A stretch of DNA of 64,000 bases, from the NCBI RefSeq assembly GCF_963682185.1, contig NZ_OY821667.1, positions 1,800,001 through 1,864,000 on the forward strand. Reading direction: 5' to 3'. Under the pieces are notes generated by a model. The model ran no database searches and was not told where the DNA came from. It saw only the letters and a list, made by a program, of their open reading frames with translations. This stretch comes from an uncultured Cohaesibacter sp. (GTDB lineage Bacteria; Pseudomonadota; Alphaproteobacteria; Rhizobiales; Cohaesibacteraceae). The translations under genes were made by a program, and so were the position numbers. Every line of letters starts with the position of its first letter. Position 1 is the stretch's first letter. Below are positions 1 through 9,086 of the stretch, piece after piece.

Positions 1-189
1 AATACATTTTTATGACATATATCCCCACACATCGGGATAAATCAAAAAATACAAACAAATTCAACACTCTAATAGAAAAGAGAATTCGGGACAGTCATTT
101 TCGGAAAGAAAATCAGCCTTTGAAACAAGATTTAAAAAGGCCGCCTGTTTTTGCCTGCAGAAAGGCGCTCATTACGCTCTCAATATAGC

Positions 190-227
190 AACAAGGCGCC
201 GCGATTTTTATCTCGTAGCGCCTTGTT
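190..227. terminator. hairpin downstream of chemoreceptor gene
   Basis: A 10-bp perfect stem (AACAAGGCGC at 190-199, GCGCCTTGTT at 218-227) with a partly paired interior lies 20 bases past the stop of the minus-strand chemoreceptor gene. No clear U-run follows on the minus strand, so it may be a 3' stabilising hairpin rather than a strong intrinsic terminator. The rest of 1-247 shows no gene. Confidence 0.4.
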
Positions 228-247
228 TGTAAAAACCACAGAGAGGA

Positions 248-2575
248 TCAAGCTGTTTTCAACCAATCAGCCAGAGCATACCCGCGAATAAATTGTAGAG
301 AGACGACCTTTTCTTCCCGACCACCAATGCGAGCCTCAACGCGCTCGCCATCAGCAAACTCAAGGTCCACAGCCTGTCCATCAGCCCAGACTGCCATTGT
401 CTCAATACGGCAGCCATCTTCATTCAACGTCATGATCTTTCCAGTCGCCCTATGCCCATCGGCATCGACCAAGGTGACCTGCATCATCTTGGCCTTCAAA
501 TCCGCGCGTCTTTCTTCAACGTCTCGCGCCACACTTTCAAGGAAGCTCTCAACTTCCTGCCCCAATTGCGCTGCGGCATTGGTCAACAGATCTGCGGCTT
601 GCTCAACCGTCCCCGCCTCGCCAGCAGTTTCCCCGATCACATCAGAGGCCCCTTGCGCATTCTTCTTGGCTGCGTCCACTTCTGATGAAGCCTTCTGAAT
701 AGAGCCAGCTATTTTCTGCGTCGATTGCTCTTGCTCTTCCACAGCGGAAGTGATGGATTCCGTAATCATGCTGATCTCACCGACGGTTTCAGAGATCCGC
801 GCAATTGATTGAACTGCATTCTCGGTCAACTGCTGCACACCACTGATCTGGCTTCCGATCTCTTCGGTTGCCTTGGAGGTCTGACTGGCCAATTCCTTGA
901 CTTCGGCGGCAACCACCGCAAAGCCCTTGCCCATCTCTCCAGCTCGCGCAGCCTCGATGGTCGCATTCAAAGCCAACAGGTTGGTCTGATCGGCAATATC
1001 GCGAATAAGACCGACGACAGTGCCAATGCGCTCGGCCGCTTCGGCCAAAGACCCCACCTCCTGATTGGTAGTCGTTGCAATTTCCGTTGCCTTGCTGACC
1101 ATCTGGTTGGCATTCGACGCGCGGCCAGCCACATCACGCACGCTGGACACCATATGATCGGTAGCCCCGGCGATGGATTGCACATTGCAAGAGGCTTCTT
1201 CAGAGGCACGCTCGGCCATGTTGGCTTCGTTGGACGCTTGATTGGCCACGCTGGATAGTTTCCGAGCAGAGCCCTTCATCGAGTCAGCCTGTCCATCGAC
1301 GGCCTTGAGGGTTTGATCGATTACATTCTTGAAGTTGCCCACCAGCGTTTCCAACTCTCGCTGCCGACTACGCTCTCTCGCCCGCTCGTTTTGTTGTGCC
1401 CGCTCCAGACGCAAGCGCTCGACAGCATTATCCCGGAAAATCGCAACCGCCCGCGCCATACTGCCAATCTCGTCTTTTCTCTCCTGCCCATTGATACGCA
1501 CATCCGTGTCATTTTGCGCCAAATACGTCATATTCTCAGCCAGACAATAGAGCGGCTTTGTGATTGAACGACCTAAAATGACCGACAAACCGATCACAAC
1601 AGAGGTCAAGAGAGTAAGAAGCGCAAAGATGATCCAAAAATCGCGTTTCGCAGCATTGGCGATATCTGTTGTGATTGAAACAATACCTTCGGCAATGCGG
1701 TCTTCGATAATTTTCATCTGATCGATGCGGCGCGTACTAGCCTCGAACCACTGCGGCCCGCTTATCTCGGCCACATCCCCGCCAAAGGGTGCCTTGTTGG
1801 CGACAGCTCTCATGTGATCGACAACGGCCTGCTCTTCGCCCTTCAACATGGAGCGCCAAGCCTCTTTGGCTTGCGCATGCCCGAAGCGATCAAATATGGA
1901 CATGAATGAGCGTTGCATCGCTTCCAGGCCGACAAATTTCCGATAGACCGGTTCAGCGAATTGCCCTGCACCAAACCCCGTCGCGCCCATGGCGCGCTCA
2001 ATCCCAGCCCGTTCCTTGGCTTGTAGAAAAGCGATATAAGAGACCATATGACGAACCACCCGCCCGTCATCACTGGTCAACGCGACACTTTCCACCATAT
2101 TCAGCAATTCTGCGATCAGGGGCGTATAGTAGTCCGCCATTTTGGGAACATTGATTGAAAAGCTATCCACATTCGCCCGAACGCTTGCCAGTTTATCCAG
2201 CTCAGAGATGGCTTTTTCAAACGGCCCCTTGAAGCCAGAGAAATCAAGACGTCCGGTCGCCTCGGGAATACTGGCCCGGAAAGCCTTGAGCGCCTGATCT
2301 GTATCTGACCGTCTTTGACCAATGGAATCTGCAAACTTTGCGCCCTTCGAACCGATAAAGCCAGCAGAAGTGCCACGCTCTTTCTGCAGCTCATGTACGA
2401 GTCCAGAAACAACCGGTGCCAGAGCCACAACATCGGCAACTGATTGGGCTTCCGCCGCCTTTTTTCGTTCTTTAAGCAAATCGGAAATACCTACCCCGAC
2501 AACAGCAAGAAGAGGAATCAAAGCAAGAACAGCGATGCGCGCGGAAAGCGAAAGATTATTGAACAACGATAGCAT
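248..2575 (-). CDS. methyl-accepting chemotaxis protein, NIT sensor with C-terminal PilZ-like domain
   Basis: Transmembrane chemoreceptor of 775 residues. An N-terminal membrane segment (about 12-34) is followed by a periplasmic region with the NIT (nitrate/nitrite-sensing) hallmark [16 protein letters not shown], a second membrane segment (about 313-335), a HAMP linker and a coiled-coil signalling domain whose tip ([21 protein letters not shown]) lies near residues 525-550. The last ~95 residues, after a short linker, resemble a PilZ fold, but the c-di-GMP motifs are poor: no clean RxxxR, and NEDGCRIE where D/NxSxxG is expected. The NIT family is known to respond to nitrate/nitrite; that ligand is inferred here. 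The gene stands alone, with no che operon in the window. Confidence 0.93.
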   Translation of the reverse strand: MLSLFNNLSLSARIAVLALIPLLAVVGVGISDLLKERKKAAEAQSVADVVALAPVVSGLVHELQKERGTSAGFIGSKGAKFADSIGQRRSDTDQALKAFRASIPEATGRLDFSGFKGPFEKAISELDKLASVRANVDSFSINVPKMADYYTPLIAELLNMVESVALTSDDGRVVRHMVSYIAFLQAKERAGIERAMGATGFGAGQFAEPVYRKFVGLEAMQRSFMSIFDRFGHAQAKEAWRSMLKGEEQAVVDHMRAVANKAPFGGDVAEISGPQWFEASTRRIDQMKIIEDRIAEGIVSITTDIANAAKRDFWIIFALLTLLTSVVIGLSVILGRSITKPLYCLAENMTYLAQNDTDVRINGQERKDEIGSMARAVAIFRDNAVERLRLERAQQNERARERSRQRELETLVGNFKNVIDQTLKAVDGQADSMKGSARKLSSVANQASNEANMAERASEEASCNVQSIAGATDHMVSSVRDVAGRASNANQMVSKATEIATTTNQEVGSLAEAAERIGTVVGLIRDIADQTNLLALNATIEAARAGEMGKGFAVVAAEVKELASQTSKATEEIGSQISGVQQLTENAVQSIARISETVGEISMITESITSAVEEQEQSTQKIAGSIQKASSEVDAAKKNAQGASDVIGETAGEAGTVEQAADLLTNAAAQLGQEVESFLESVARDVEERRADLKAKMMQVTLVDADGHRATGKIMTLNEDGCRIETMAVWADGQAVDLEFADGERVEARIGGREEKVVSLQFIRGYALADWLKTA

Positions 2576-2749
2576 AATATATCCCCGATCTATTCTCGAA
2601 AAATATTACGCCATGCATAAGTTAATAATTATAATAAACAATATTACCCAAAAAACGCCATATATATTTGATAAAGTAAATATACATAAAATAGATACAA
2701 ATAAATACTTCTTAATAAGAAAGAACAGTATTGAATTCAGAAACCGGCT

Positions 2750-4264
2750 TCAGAGAGTGCCGCCACCGCGGGCAAATTTGCCAAGAATATAACCGTTCAG
2801 CCCCATGATCAGTCCAAGCGAAAGCGGAGAAAAAAGAGCTTCTTCCTGAAAAATACCATTCACAACGACGGTAACCGTAATGAAGCAGGCCACCGAGTGG
2901 AGATTGACCCGACTGATAAAGGAGACTTTATAGACTTGCAGAGCAATCCAGAAATAAACTGCCAGCAGCCCGAATGTGGCAAAGCCCATTTGATGCAACA
3001 AAACCCCCACAGCGCTTTCCATGGCCACAGGAGTTCGCCCTGCATGCTGAAAAGCGGACCAATCGAGTTTATCGAAGTTGGTCAACAGATTGCCTGCGTC
3101 TCCGATTCCATTGCCAAATGGATAGTCTATGAAATTATAGACACCCCCCATGAAACCAAGCACATGGAAATCGCCAATCTTGAGCCCCGTCACGATACCC
3201 AGCAGAACATAGACCATCAGCACGGCCACCAGCGATCCGATGGCGAACATGGCGCCGAAGAGTTTACGGGCAACCAGCGCGCAGAATGCCAGAAAGCCCA
3301 TGATAATGGCTCCCTTGGCACTGGCCATCAGCACCAGAGGTGCCATTAAAACAGCAAGGTACCAGCGCTTGTTGGTCAACATCAGGATGCACAGAAACAT
3401 CAGTGCATAGGAATAGCTGATTGCATGCCCGTTGGGTCCATTCATCCGCAAGATGATCAAGCGGAAATCCCCCAGCAGCGGGGTGTTGAACAGCTGCACC
3501 TTCATCAGGTCCAGGATACCGGTAATATATTGACCGGTGGTCCGCGCCGATTTGTCAGCAACCAGATTGAGCATGGCATCTCGGTTGGAAAATTCCCAAA
3601 GCGTCCAGCCGTTGGTCAAGTCCAGCCACAGTCTCCGATCAATCATTTCGATATAGCCCATGACAATCACGATCACTGTCAGGATCGTAAAAAAGGGCAC
3701 CATGGGAATCTGGCGCTTTAACGTGGCCAGAAAGAAGATCTGTAAAACCAGCAAGGGCGTGATGATGTTGCGCAAATAGACAATCGCGCCTGACGGGCTC
3801 TTGGTTAGCCCGAGCAGGAAATAGACGCCGATCAGAGCAAAGCCAACCAGACAAACCACCATGAGCTTGTTGGTCATGCGGCTGAAGGAACGCCAGTTCA
3901 GGGCATAATGACCAAACAGCCATAACCAGAAGACAACGGTGGTGAAGAAATTATACCCACGCACGACATTATAGTCATCCTTTGTAACCAGAAAACCAGA
4001 CATCATTGAGACAAATAAATTCTGGAACAGCAAGGCAAAGACAACGACAAGCGGCGCATAAGGAGTAAAGAAAAGCACCACGCATGACGCAAGAACAAAC
4101 TGGGCGGCAACCGCCAAAAGCGGATTGACGAAATGCAGGACCAACGGCACCACCGTCAGCGTCAGACATAACAGAAAAACCAGCAGATGCTCAAACGCCC
4201 CCAGAGCGGTTTCATCTCGGGAGGCTTGCTCACTATTTTCATGATAGTCCGGGGAACCCGGCAT
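2750..4264 (-). CDS. polytopic membrane protein, O-antigen ligase/polymerase-like
   Basis: About 504 residues with roughly eleven or twelve hydrophobic segments and one larger non-hydrophobic loop before the last segments, the layout of Wzy polymerases and WaaL-type ligases that act on lipid-linked glycans at the inner membrane. Family motifs in this group are weak, so the assignment rests on topology and the loop (around FMGGVYNFIDYPFGNGIGDA), which resembles exopolysaccharide-polymerase homologues. A TTG lies one codon upstream of the ATG chosen; neither has a strong Shine-Dalgarno sequence. No glycosyltransferase or polysaccharide operon adjoins, so the substrate cannot be named. Confidence 0.6.
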   Translation of the reverse strand: MPGSPDYHENSEQASRDETALGAFEHLLVFLLCLTLTVVPLVLHFVNPLLAVAAQFVLASCVVLFFTPYAPLVVVFALLFQNLFVSMMSGFLVTKDDYNVVRGYNFFTTVVFWLWLFGHYALNWRSFSRMTNKLMVVCLVGFALIGVYFLLGLTKSPSGAIVYLRNIITPLLVLQIFFLATLKRQIPMVPFFTILTVIVIVMGYIEMIDRRLWLDLTNGWTLWEFSNRDAMLNLVADKSARTTGQYITGILDLMKVQLFNTPLLGDFRLIILRMNGPNGHAISYSYALMFLCILMLTNKRWYLAVLMAPLVLMASAKGAIIMGFLAFCALVARKLFGAMFAIGSLVAVLMVYVLLGIVTGLKIGDFHVLGFMGGVYNFIDYPFGNGIGDAGNLLTNFDKLDWSAFQHAGRTPVAMESAVGVLLHQMGFATFGLLAVYFWIALQVYKVSFISRVNLHSVACFITVTVVVNGIFQEEALFSPLSLGLIMGLNGYILGKFARGGGTL

Positions 4265-4662
4265 CAAGGATGCCGGAGCGACAAATGATCGAATGTCCGC
4301 CTCCCCTTATTCTAGACCTGTCGTGCCTTTTAAGGGCTTCTGCGCCCATCACTTAATGCTGCAATGAAGAATACAAAGCTTCTGTTAGGAAAGATTTAAG
4401 CCTCAATGAGCGATCGCGGGCCAGAATATCTCCTCACACACTCTGCAAGAGCGTCTTCTTCACAAGCTCAAAAACAATCATGGATTAACATTGAGAATAT
4501 TTGCAATCGCATTTATAAGCGGAATTCTACCTAGTCCCTTAGAAAGATATCCTTTTGCCGGTTCCTGATCTAGATCTAGGCCCTCAAAAGAAAAACTTGC
4601 TAAGCAAGATGTAAAAGTTTCACAAACACAAAGACCGGAAGGTAATTGGGCCTCGTTTTAGC
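4265..4662. other. divergent intergenic region
   Basis: 398 bases between the divergent membrane-protein and response-regulator genes. It must hold both promoters but no convincing -35/-10 pair was picked. It contains CTAGATCTAG at 4570-4579 and a 13-base perfect palindrome, CTTGCT-A-AGCAAG, at 4596-4608, about 55 bases before the regulator start. No small gene seen. Confidence 0.5.
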
Positions 4663-5460
4663 ATGCAGATCAGATGTTTAATCGTTGATGATGAGAAGCC
4701 TGCAAGAGATGAGTTGAGTTATTTACTCTCCCGTCAGAGTGATATCGAGATTCTTGCGCAAGCCCCCTCTGCCGAGGAAGCAATAGACCTCAGTCTGGAT
4801 CTACAACCCGATCTGATCTTCCTCGATATTCAGATGGCGGGCAAAAATGGCTTTGATGTTATTCGCAATCTGGTTGGGCGCACCGATCATCCCCCGATTT
4901 TCGTCTTTGTAACAGCCTACGATTCCTATGCCGTCGAGGCCTTCGAAGCCAGCGCCATGGACTATATTCTCAAGCCGGTCTCCGAGCAGCGCCTCACCAC
5001 AACGCTGGATCGGGTGCGCAAAATGTCTGGCGAAACGCAAGACCCTCTGAAACAGAAGCTTGAAACCTTGCTCTCTGAAGTGGCAAGGCAGAATGAAGCC
5101 TCCAGCAAGCCGGCACAAACCCACACGAAGATATCGGTGTTGATCAATGGCCGCATTCGGCTGATGGATCCGGATGACATCATCTATTGCGAGTGTGAGG
5201 ATAACAGGGTTTTCGCTCACACCTTTGATGGCACCCTGCCCGTTTATGGCATCGCCAGCATGGATCGGATGGAAGAGCATCTGGCCAATACCGGCTTTTT
5301 CCGCGCCCACCGTTCCACATTGGTCAATCTGGATGCAATTTCGGAATTCAGTCCGTGGTTCAATGGCAAATACAGCCTGACCATGAATGACCAGAAGAAA
5401 AGCGAGCTGACGGTCAGCCGGTCTCGCGTCAAGGATTTCAAGCTGCGTCTCGGTCTGTAG
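4663..5460 (+). CDS. LytTR-family response regulator (BtsR-like)
   Basis: Response regulator of 265 residues. The N-terminal receiver begins MQIRCLIVDDEKPAR, with acidic pocket D9-D10 and phospho-acceptor Asp about residue 55 (IFLDIQ). Residues about 160-262 form a LytTR DNA-binding domain (FRAHRSTLVNLDAI, SRSRVKDFK). It is followed after 59 bases by a LytS-type kinase and then a CstA-family transporter, the arrangement of E. coli BtsR/BtsS with its target BtsT (pyruvate uptake). That it activates the downstream transporter gene is inferred from context and from repeats at 7371-7421. Confidence 0.9.
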   Translation: MQIRCLIVDDEKPARDELSYLLSRQSDIEILAQAPSAEEAIDLSLDLQPDLIFLDIQMAGKNGFDVIRNLVGRTDHPPIFVFVTAYDSYAVEAFEASAMDYILKPVSEQRLTTTLDRVRKMSGETQDPLKQKLETLLSEVARQNEASSKPAQTHTKISVLINGRIRLMDPDDIIYCECEDNRVFAHTFDGTLPVYGIASMDRMEEHLANTGFFRAHRSTLVNLDAISEFSPWFNGKYSLTMNDQKKSELTVSRSRVKDFKLRLGL

Positions 5461-5519
5461 CCAGCCAAGGCAAACCGCGTTTGGATACATGACTTTACTT
5501 TGAGGGGAGTTGAAGTCTC

Positions 5520-7238
5520 ATGTCGATTGTCGCTCTGATGGCCTTCCTGCTCAAGCAGGTCGCCCTGCTCGTGGCCGGAGCTTTTGTCTTGCTCACGGTA
5601 TCACCGGTACAGGAAATCAACTTTCGGCAGGATTCGATTTTCAATCGTCTGTTTCTGATTCTCTTCTTCGGCTTTCTGGGCATTCTGGGCACCTATGGCG
5701 GCAACGAGATTTTCAACTCATTTGCCAATCTGCGGGCCATGGCCGTCATCACGGCTGGCCTGTTTGGCGGCCCTGTTGTTGGCCTGGGTGCGGGCCTCGT
5801 GGCCGGTGGACATCGCTTTTTGATCGACCCTTGGGGCTTTTCCGCTTTGGGTTGCGCTCTGGCCACGATAACGGAAGGCTTTCTGGCGGGCTGGCTACAA
5901 CGCCATCTCAAAGACAGGGCAATGGATTGGAGCGTGGCCTTCTTCCTGACCATCATCGGAGAAACCATGCATATGGGCATGGTGCTGTTGCTCTCCCGCC
6001 CCTTTGATGATGCACTGGCGCTTGTGCGCGTCATCATGCTGCCGATGCTGATCGGCAACTCTCTGGGCACCGTGCTATTCGTGCACATCCTCAACTCAAT
6101 CAAGGGTCTGCGCGAACGCAAGGCGTCCGACCATACACAAAAGATTTTCGAAATCGCCAACAGCACCGTGTCGCACTTGCGCTCCGGCCTTAATGGCGAT
6201 AGCGCGCAGGCGTTGGCGCGCATCATTCTGGGGAAACTGCCGGTGGCTGCGGTGTCCGTCACCAATACCAATATCGTCATCGGTCACGCGGGCGAAGGGT
6301 CTGACCATCACCTGCCCGGAGAGCCGTTTGTGACCAAAGCGACCTTCCGCGTCATCAAGACCGGAGAGCCCATTTTCCTCAAGGATGCACACCTGATTGG
6401 CTGCAGCGATCCTCATTGCCCCTTCACATCGGCCATCATAGTACCGCTCAAGAAGAATGACACGATCGTCGGCACCCTCAAATTCTACGGCTCGGCCCAT
6501 CTTGAGCTCAATTCGGTGTTGTTCGAACTCGCCAAAGGGCTAACGGACCTCTTCTCCATTCAGCTTGAACTGCAGGATATTCAGGTCAAGGACCGCCTGC
6601 TTGCCCACGCAGAAATCCGCCATCTTCAGGCACAGATCAACCCGCATTTCCTGTTCAATTCGCTCAACACCATCGCGTCTTTCTGCCGCACGGCCCCAGA
6701 CAGGGCCCGCGACCTAATTCTAGATCTCTCGCTCTATATGCGCAAGAATCTGGATTCCAGCCGCGGCTTCATTCGCCTGTCGGACGAACTGGACCAGATC
6801 AGTTCCTATCTGGCCATCGAAAAGGCGCGCTTTGGCGAACGCATTCAGGTCGAGCTCGATATAGAAGAAGGCTGCGAAGAATGGCCCATTCCCTCGCTAA
6901 TCATCCAGCCGCTGGTGGAAAATGCCGTCAAGCACGGCCTCAAGGAACGCGCGGGCGTTGGTATAGTCGGCCTCAAGATATTCAAAAGCCAGAACCAGCT
7001 TCACATCACGGTCTATGATGACGGCGTTGGCATTCCGGACAATATCCTCGTCTCGCTTCTGGAAAAGCGCCAGATTGAATCGCACCATGAAGGGATTGGC
7101 CTGCGCAACTCCAATCTCCGCCTTGAGCATATCTATGGGCCAGAGCATGGCATGCAGATTTCAACCACCCCGAACAAGGGCACCCATATCAGCTTCTCGA
7201 TTCCCAACAGGCAAGAGCTGCTCCCCAAGGCATCCTGA
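5520..7238 (+). CDS. LytS/BtsS-type sensor histidine kinase
   Basis: Membrane histidine kinase of 572 residues. Residues 1-195 form a six-segment 5TMR-LYT-type sensor, residues about 205-350 a GAF domain, then the His_kinase box AQINPHFLFNSLNTI with phospho-accepting His about 376, and a HATPase with N-box PLVENAVKHG and G-box DDGVGIPDN. BtsS of E. coli has the same order and senses extracellular pyruvate; that ligand is inference here. A GAGGGGAG Shine-Dalgarno sequence at 5502-5509 supports the start. It is co-directional with the response regulator, probably one operon. Confidence 0.92.
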   Translation: MSIVALMAFLLKQVALLVAGAFVLLTVSPVQEINFRQDSIFNRLFLILFFGFLGILGTYGGNEIFNSFANLRAMAVITAGLFGGPVVGLGAGLVAGGHRFLIDPWGFSALGCALATITEGFLAGWLQRHLKDRAMDWSVAFFLTIIGETMHMGMVLLLSRPFDDALALVRVIMLPMLIGNSLGTVLFVHILNSIKGLRERKASDHTQKIFEIANSTVSHLRSGLNGDSAQALARIILGKLPVAAVSVTNTNIVIGHAGEGSDHHLPGEPFVTKATFRVIKTGEPIFLKDAHLIGCSDPHCPFTSAIIVPLKKNDTIVGTLKFYGSAHLELNSVLFELAKGLTDLFSIQLELQDIQVKDRLLAHAEIRHLQAQINPHFLFNSLNTIASFCRTAPDRARDLILDLSLYMRKNLDSSRGFIRLSDELDQISSYLAIEKARFGERIQVELDIEEGCEEWPIPSLIIQPLVENAVKHGLKERAGVGIVGLKIFKSQNQLHITVYDDGVGIPDNILVSLLEKRQIESHHEGIGLRNSNLRLEHIYGPEHGMQISTTPNKGTHISFSIPNRQELLPKAS

Positions 7239-7370
7239 CCCTTCTCATCTCAGACATGCATTCTGGATCTAAAAAGCGCCCTCCCTCCTCAAAGCTAGAG
7301 CAGCGGGCGGAAGAGCTGCGAAATGCGCCTTGCCATTCAACCTTGCGATTCGCACGTTCGCCACGAGCAG

Positions 7371-7421
7371 AGATGCATTCCAGCCCGGCATAGATGCATT
7401 TCACGCCAGCAAAGATGTCTT
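7371..7421 (+). promoter_or_regulatory. three 21-bp-spaced direct repeats, putative LytTR operator
   Basis: AGATGCATT at 7371-7379, AGATGCATT at 7392-7400 and AGATGTCTT at 7413-7421, each followed by a similar C-rich half (CCAGCC, TCACGCC, CCACGC). The start-to-start distance is exactly 21 bases, two helical turns, which is how tandem LytTR-protein sites are arranged. The repeats lie 105-155 bases before the CstA-family transporter start and after the kinase gene. Control by the upstream regulator is inferred. Confidence 0.5.
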
Positions 7422-7525
7422 CCACGCGCTTTCCTTTGGCTCTTCAGACTTTATTAACTAGCCTCTCAGGCTGAGGAAGCATTTGTAGTTTCGCGTTGGA
7501 ACTACCCCGGTTAAGGAGGAACGGT

Positions 7526-8956
7526 ATGCTTTATTTCTTGTTATGCGTCGGGATTCTAGTCCTGGGCTATTTTACCTACGGCGTCTTTGTTGAGAAGATT
7601 TTCGGCATCCAGCCAGATAGAAAAACACCCTGCTGGACCAAGGAAGACGGTGTTGACTATATCAACATGCCAACCTGGAAGGTCTTCTTCATCCAGCTGC
7701 TCGATATTGCAGGTCTGGGCCCGATCTTTGGCCCCATTCTGGGCGCTCTTTATGGCCCGCAGGCCTTGCTCTGGATCGTGATCGGCTCCATTTTTGCCGG
7801 TGGCGTCCATGACTATTTCTCGGGCATGCTTTCGGTTCGCAGTGGCGGCAAGTCTATTCCGGAAGTGGTAGGCGACGAGATGGGCCAGTTTGCCCGTCAA
7901 ACCCTGCGCGTCTTCTCGGTCATATTGCTTCTGCTGGTTGGTGTGGTCTTCATTCTTGGCCCGGCAAAACTGCTCAGCAGCATGACCGGCTTCAATGTCC
8001 AGCTTCTGGTCGCATTGATCTTTGTCTATTATTTCGTCGCGACGATCCTGCCAATCGACAAGATCATCGGTCGCCTTTATCCGATCTTCGGCGCTCTGTT
8101 GCTCTTCATGACCATCGGCATCACCTTCGGCCTGATCTATCATGGCTATGAGTTCCTGCCGAACATGGACATCTCGACCAATGTGCATCCGGGCGATCTG
8201 CCACTCTTCCCGCTGCTCTTCATCACCTTGAGCTGTGGCGCTCTGAGTGGCTTCCATTCAACCCAGTCGCCTTTGATGGCTCGCTGCATGCGCAACGAGA
8301 AAAACGGCCGTGTCGTTTTCTATGGTGCCATGATCGCAGAAGGCATCATCGGTCTGGTATGGGCCACCGCAGGCATGTCCTTCTATGACAGCCCCGAAGC
8401 CCTGAATGCCGTGATTGCCGCCCAGTCTCCGGCCGGTGTCGTCAATCAGGTATCCACCGAGCTTCTCGGCGTCTTTGGCGGGTTCCTTGCTGTTCTCGGC
8501 GTGGTCATTCTGCCAATCACCAGCGGCGACACGGCCTTCCGTTCGACCCGCCTCATTCTGGCTGAAACCCTGAGACTGGACCAGACCAAGATCAACAAAC
8601 GCCTTGTAATCGCCATTCCACTCTTCGTCGTGGCTTTTGCAATCAGCCTTGTCGATTTCAATATCATCTGGCGCTATTTCGGCTGGTCTAACCAGACACT
8701 CTCCATGCTCGTGCTTTGGAGCGCAGCCATCTGGCTTGGCCGCAAGGGCAAACTGCATTGGATCGCCACGGTGCCTGCCGTGTTCATGACTGCCGTGGAT
8801 ACCGCTTTCATCTTGCAAGCCAAAATCGGCTTCAACCTGCCAGCGGATATTTCCAATATCGTGGCCGTCATTGTCGCAGCGATCTCGCTGATCGCCTTCC
8901 TCATTCTGGTGCGCCCGACAGGGGACGTCAGTGAAGAGGCAGAACCGGCTGAATGA
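7526..8956 (+). CDS. CstA-family carbon-starvation / pyruvate transporter
   Basis: Inner-membrane transporter with about 14 hydrophobic segments and CstA-family motifs (ARQTLRVFSV, SGFHSTQSPLMARCM, LPITSGDTAFRSTRLI). The ATG at 7526 is chosen over an upstream TTG at 7496 because AAGGAGGAA ends five bases before it, giving 476 residues. This is the short form; E. coli CstA and BtsT are about 700 residues. CstA and BtsT import pyruvate (CstA also peptides) with protons. Position after a BtsSR-like pair suggests pyruvate uptake, but substrate is inferred. Confidence 0.9.
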   Translation: MLYFLLCVGILVLGYFTYGVFVEKIFGIQPDRKTPCWTKEDGVDYINMPTWKVFFIQLLDIAGLGPIFGPILGALYGPQALLWIVIGSIFAGGVHDYFSGMLSVRSGGKSIPEVVGDEMGQFARQTLRVFSVILLLLVGVVFILGPAKLLSSMTGFNVQLLVALIFVYYFVATILPIDKIIGRLYPIFGALLLFMTIGITFGLIYHGYEFLPNMDISTNVHPGDLPLFPLLFITLSCGALSGFHSTQSPLMARCMRNEKNGRVVFYGAMIAEGIIGLVWATAGMSFYDSPEALNAVIAAQSPAGVVNQVSTELLGVFGGFLAVLGVVILPITSGDTAFRSTRLILAETLRLDQTKINKRLVIAIPLFVVAFAISLVDFNIIWRYFGWSNQTLSMLVLWSAAIWLGRKGKLHWIATVPAVFMTAVDTAFILQAKIGFNLPADISNIVAVIVAAISLIAFLILVRPTGDVSEEAEPAE

Positions 8957-8974
8957 TCAGGTTTGACAACAGGT

Positions 8975-9000
8975 CTTGTGGCTGCCCGCACAGCCACAAG
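8975..9000 (+). other. perfect 10-bp hairpin after transporter gene
   Basis: CTTGTGGCTG (8975-8984) and CAGCCACAAG (8991-9000) form a perfect stem with a six-base loop, directly before the intrinsic terminator at 9008. A 3' mRNA stabilising hairpin is the simplest reading. Confidence 0.5.
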
Positions 9001-9007
9001 GCAATTG

Positions 9008-9040
9008 GCCGCGTTGATCTCTGATCAACGTGGCTTTTTT
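9008..9040 (+). terminator. intrinsic terminator of cstA-like gene
   Basis: GCCGCGTTGATC (9008-9019) pairs with GATCAACGTGGC (9023-9034) across a 3-base loop, followed by TTTTTT. Confidence 0.85.
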
Positions 9041-9086
9041 GTTTGTGCCAGATCGCAAGAGGGCCTACGTAGCCCGGGTCAGATGC

